Below, piece by piece: positions 18,500-19,933 of a stretch of DNA of 19,933 bases. The position numbers and the translations under genes were made by a program. The DNA comes from Beverwykella pulmonaria (lineage: Eukaryota; Ascomycota; Dothideomycetes; Pleosporales; Melanommataceae): positions 2,100,506 through 2,120,438 of the forward strand of contig BCHH01000010.1 of assembly GCA_001599595.1 (NCBI GenBank). Direction: 5' to 3'. Below the pieces are notes generated by a model. That model worked only from the letters and a program-made list of their open reading frames with translations, did not search any database and was not told the DNA's origin. Position 1 is the stretch's first letter, and every line of letters begins with the position of its first letter.

Positions 18500-19110
18500 T
18501 TAAGTAAATTGTGAGGGTGGTTTAGAGCAGGTTCAAGACAGGTTTAGGTATGTTTAGGTACTTTTTGTAGAACAGTGAGACAGCTTTAGTGTCTTTTATT
18601 TCTGTTGCAGGTTCCTAGCTTAGTTTATTATATCTAGTCTATTAGACTAGGTATTTATAGTATTAGCGTTGACGGTTGTAGCAGAGTTCCTTAACGCTGT
18701 TGACAGTCTATTTAGTTTTACCTTCAACCTCTATAGGTTTAGGTAGCGGATTTTGTTGGCTAGGCAGGTAATTAGATTTAGGTGCCACAGGTTGGAGTAA
18801 TAACACATAAAAGACAGGGTGTATTTTTATAGTTTTAGGTAGTTTAAGGCAGTAGGCGTGTGAGCTAACTAGCCTCAAGATTAGGTACAGGCCAAGGTTC
18901 TTCTAGTCTAATTTCTTTAACTTGCGCTTAGTTTAGATGTTTTAGGCGTTTAGCTAGACTTTATCACCTACCTTATAGTTAGGTGTAGGTGATTAGTTTT
19001 AGTTTGCATACTCCTGTTGATATGCTTGTGCCTACAGGAGTTCCTCTTACACAAATTCCTAGAGCTCCTTTATATTGTCAACAAAGTAGTTTGCAGCTGT
19101 AAGGCACGTG
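18500..19110 (-). pseudogene. Ty3/gypsy chromovirus pol fragment: integrase C-terminus and chromodomain
   Basis: On the minus strand, about 19110-18880 translates with stops as the integrase C-terminal module: VDNIKEL, AQAYQQEYAN, PNYKVGDKV, TKRKLKKLD, KNLG. After a decayed stretch, about 18752-18510 gives a chromodomain-like end: PKPIEVEGKTK, TVNSVKELCYNRQR, YYKYLV, TRYNKLS, EPATEIKDTKAVSLFYKKY, then a stop and a polypurine tract. Most stops are TAG or TAA where Trp, Gln or Arg is expected in the family, for example after KYLV, after YNKLS and after VGDKV. This fits G-to-A or C-to-T transitions from TGG and CAA/CAG. The upstream catalytic pol domains and gag are absent. It is a dead, internally deleted element. 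Confidence 0.75.
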
Positions 19111-19502
19111 GTGCGGGACCAAAGACTATGTGTAGAACGAGATTGTTTCGCTGGTCAATCAGCAAATCTACGGAGGCTACTTTTATGAGTGCGAAGTCGC
19201 GTGCGCACTAGGCCTGATTAGGACTAGCACCTCGCTTCCAACGCCAGGACCACACGATGTCACGTGCGCCACATTCCCTCTTCCTCCCAGCGAACAAAGG
19301 AATCTCTTTCCTTACACTCAACTCAAATAACTTCACTCGTCTCTTACACAGATTAATACAGCAAGTTAGTTAGTCAATTTATTGATTGGATTTACCACCC
19401 TGCTGTCTTATATTATTGTCTTCGAACCTCACAGAATAATCCTACAACACCTACGCTTACGCACCGCCTTAGTACAGACCAGACCCAGTAAGTGTTCACC
19501 TT
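19111..19502. other. Retroelement-associated sequence of unknown origin
   Basis: It lies between the integrase fragment and the right LTR-like copy. If these belong to one minus-strand element, it should represent the 5' untranslated/gag start plus a deletion scar. No primer-binding site or gag motif could be identified with confidence. A 64-codon open frame at 19017-19211 on the plus strand is opposite the decayed integrase and is not a gene. Confidence 0.4.
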
Positions 19503-19933
19503 GTATAACAATACAATCTAAGGTGTAATAAATTATTATAGAAGAGGTTGGATAAGGAGCTTAATTAGACGTTCTTTACGTTTAATAAATACTTAGTAAC
19601 TTAGCATAGTTTCTATATTACAAGTCTAATTTGTATGCAGGCAGCAGGGTTAGCTAAGTAAGAGCTTAGTTAAGCATTTTAGATTAGGTTTGCTAGTTGC
19701 TAAGCTTGTTTAGAGAGTGCTGTAAGGAACAGTACAGTGCTAAGGGTTGTTACTGTTAGTGTACTATAAGTTAGAGTAGGGTAATGTACGCAATAGGTCT
19801 TAGTTAGTATTGTGGACAATATTAGATGTATAAAGTACTGTGCTACAGAGTACAGTACTTGTTAGGACTATTGTCTAGGACTGTTGTTTAGGACTGCTAT
19901 TTGGGACTATTGTTTAGGACTGTTGTTCAGGAC
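19503..19933 (-). mobile_element. LTR-like copy (family B), right, cut by the window edge
   Basis: It is collinear with 18020-18450, for example TACAATCTAAGGTG versus TACAATCTCAGGTG, and GTTACTGTTAGTGTACTATAAG versus GTCACTGTCGGTGTACTGTGAG. Differences are overwhelmingly C-to-T and G-to-A in this copy, including CpA-to-TpA and TpG-to-TpA, the RIP signature. It would be the 5' LTR of the element whose chromodomain lies at 18500. It continues past the window end. Confidence 0.6.

Noticed and set aside
19017..19211. 64-codon plus-strand ORF
   Set aside because: It is partly antisense to the decayed integrase C-terminus of the chromovirus fragment.

Overview
The window is from a filamentous ascomycete (Pezizomycotina) genome. 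Supporting signs are short GT-AG introns of 49-76 bp with CTAAC/CTGAC-type branch points, a fungal non-reducing polyketide synthase, an ankyrin-SPRY gene of the fungal NLR type, and LTR retrotransposon relics with C-to-T/G-to-A decay typical of repeat-induced point mutation (RIP). The species cannot be told from the sequence.

Layout. (1) 1-2228: an LTR (118-474) abuts a 5'-truncated ankyrin-SPRY gene that carries one in-frame stop. (2) 2400-15049: a compact biosynthetic cluster of four genes. These are a 2159-residue non-reducing PKS on the minus strand (SAT-KS-AT-PT-ACP-ACP-TE, three exons), a SnoaL/NTF2-like protein (+), an amidohydrolase-family decarboxylase (-), and a secreted tyrosinase (+) transcribed divergently from the decarboxylase. 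(3) 15050-16800: spacer with one small putative membrane-protein ORF, a weak LTR candidate and a 57-bp tandem repeat. (4) 16802-19933: nested LTR-retrotransposon debris. It holds a second copy of the left-end LTR in inverted orientation, then a RIP-riddled Ty3/gypsy chromovirus fragment (integrase C-terminus and chromodomain, minus strand) flanked by two LTR-like copies of another family.

How the genes work together (inference). A PKS with tandem ACPs and a thioesterase, next to an ACMSD/resorcylate-type decarboxylase and a tyrosinase, is the gene set of the Aspergillus nidulans ors (orsellinic acid / F9775) locus. The likely route is: the PKS makes an orsellinic-acid-like aromatic acid, the amidohydrolase decarboxylates it to an orcinol-type phenol, and the tyrosinase oxidises or couples the phenol. 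The SnoaL-like protein has no defined place in that route. No transcription factor, transporter or OrsD/OrsE-like gene is visible, so the locus is minimal or extends beyond the window. The tyrosinase open frame breaks several times but is restored by five exons. The PKS likewise needs a first exon (start, half of SAT) and a last exon (catalytic TE histidine) outside its long ORF.

All exon junctions were assigned by eye from splice consensus and frame continuity. No similarity search was run.
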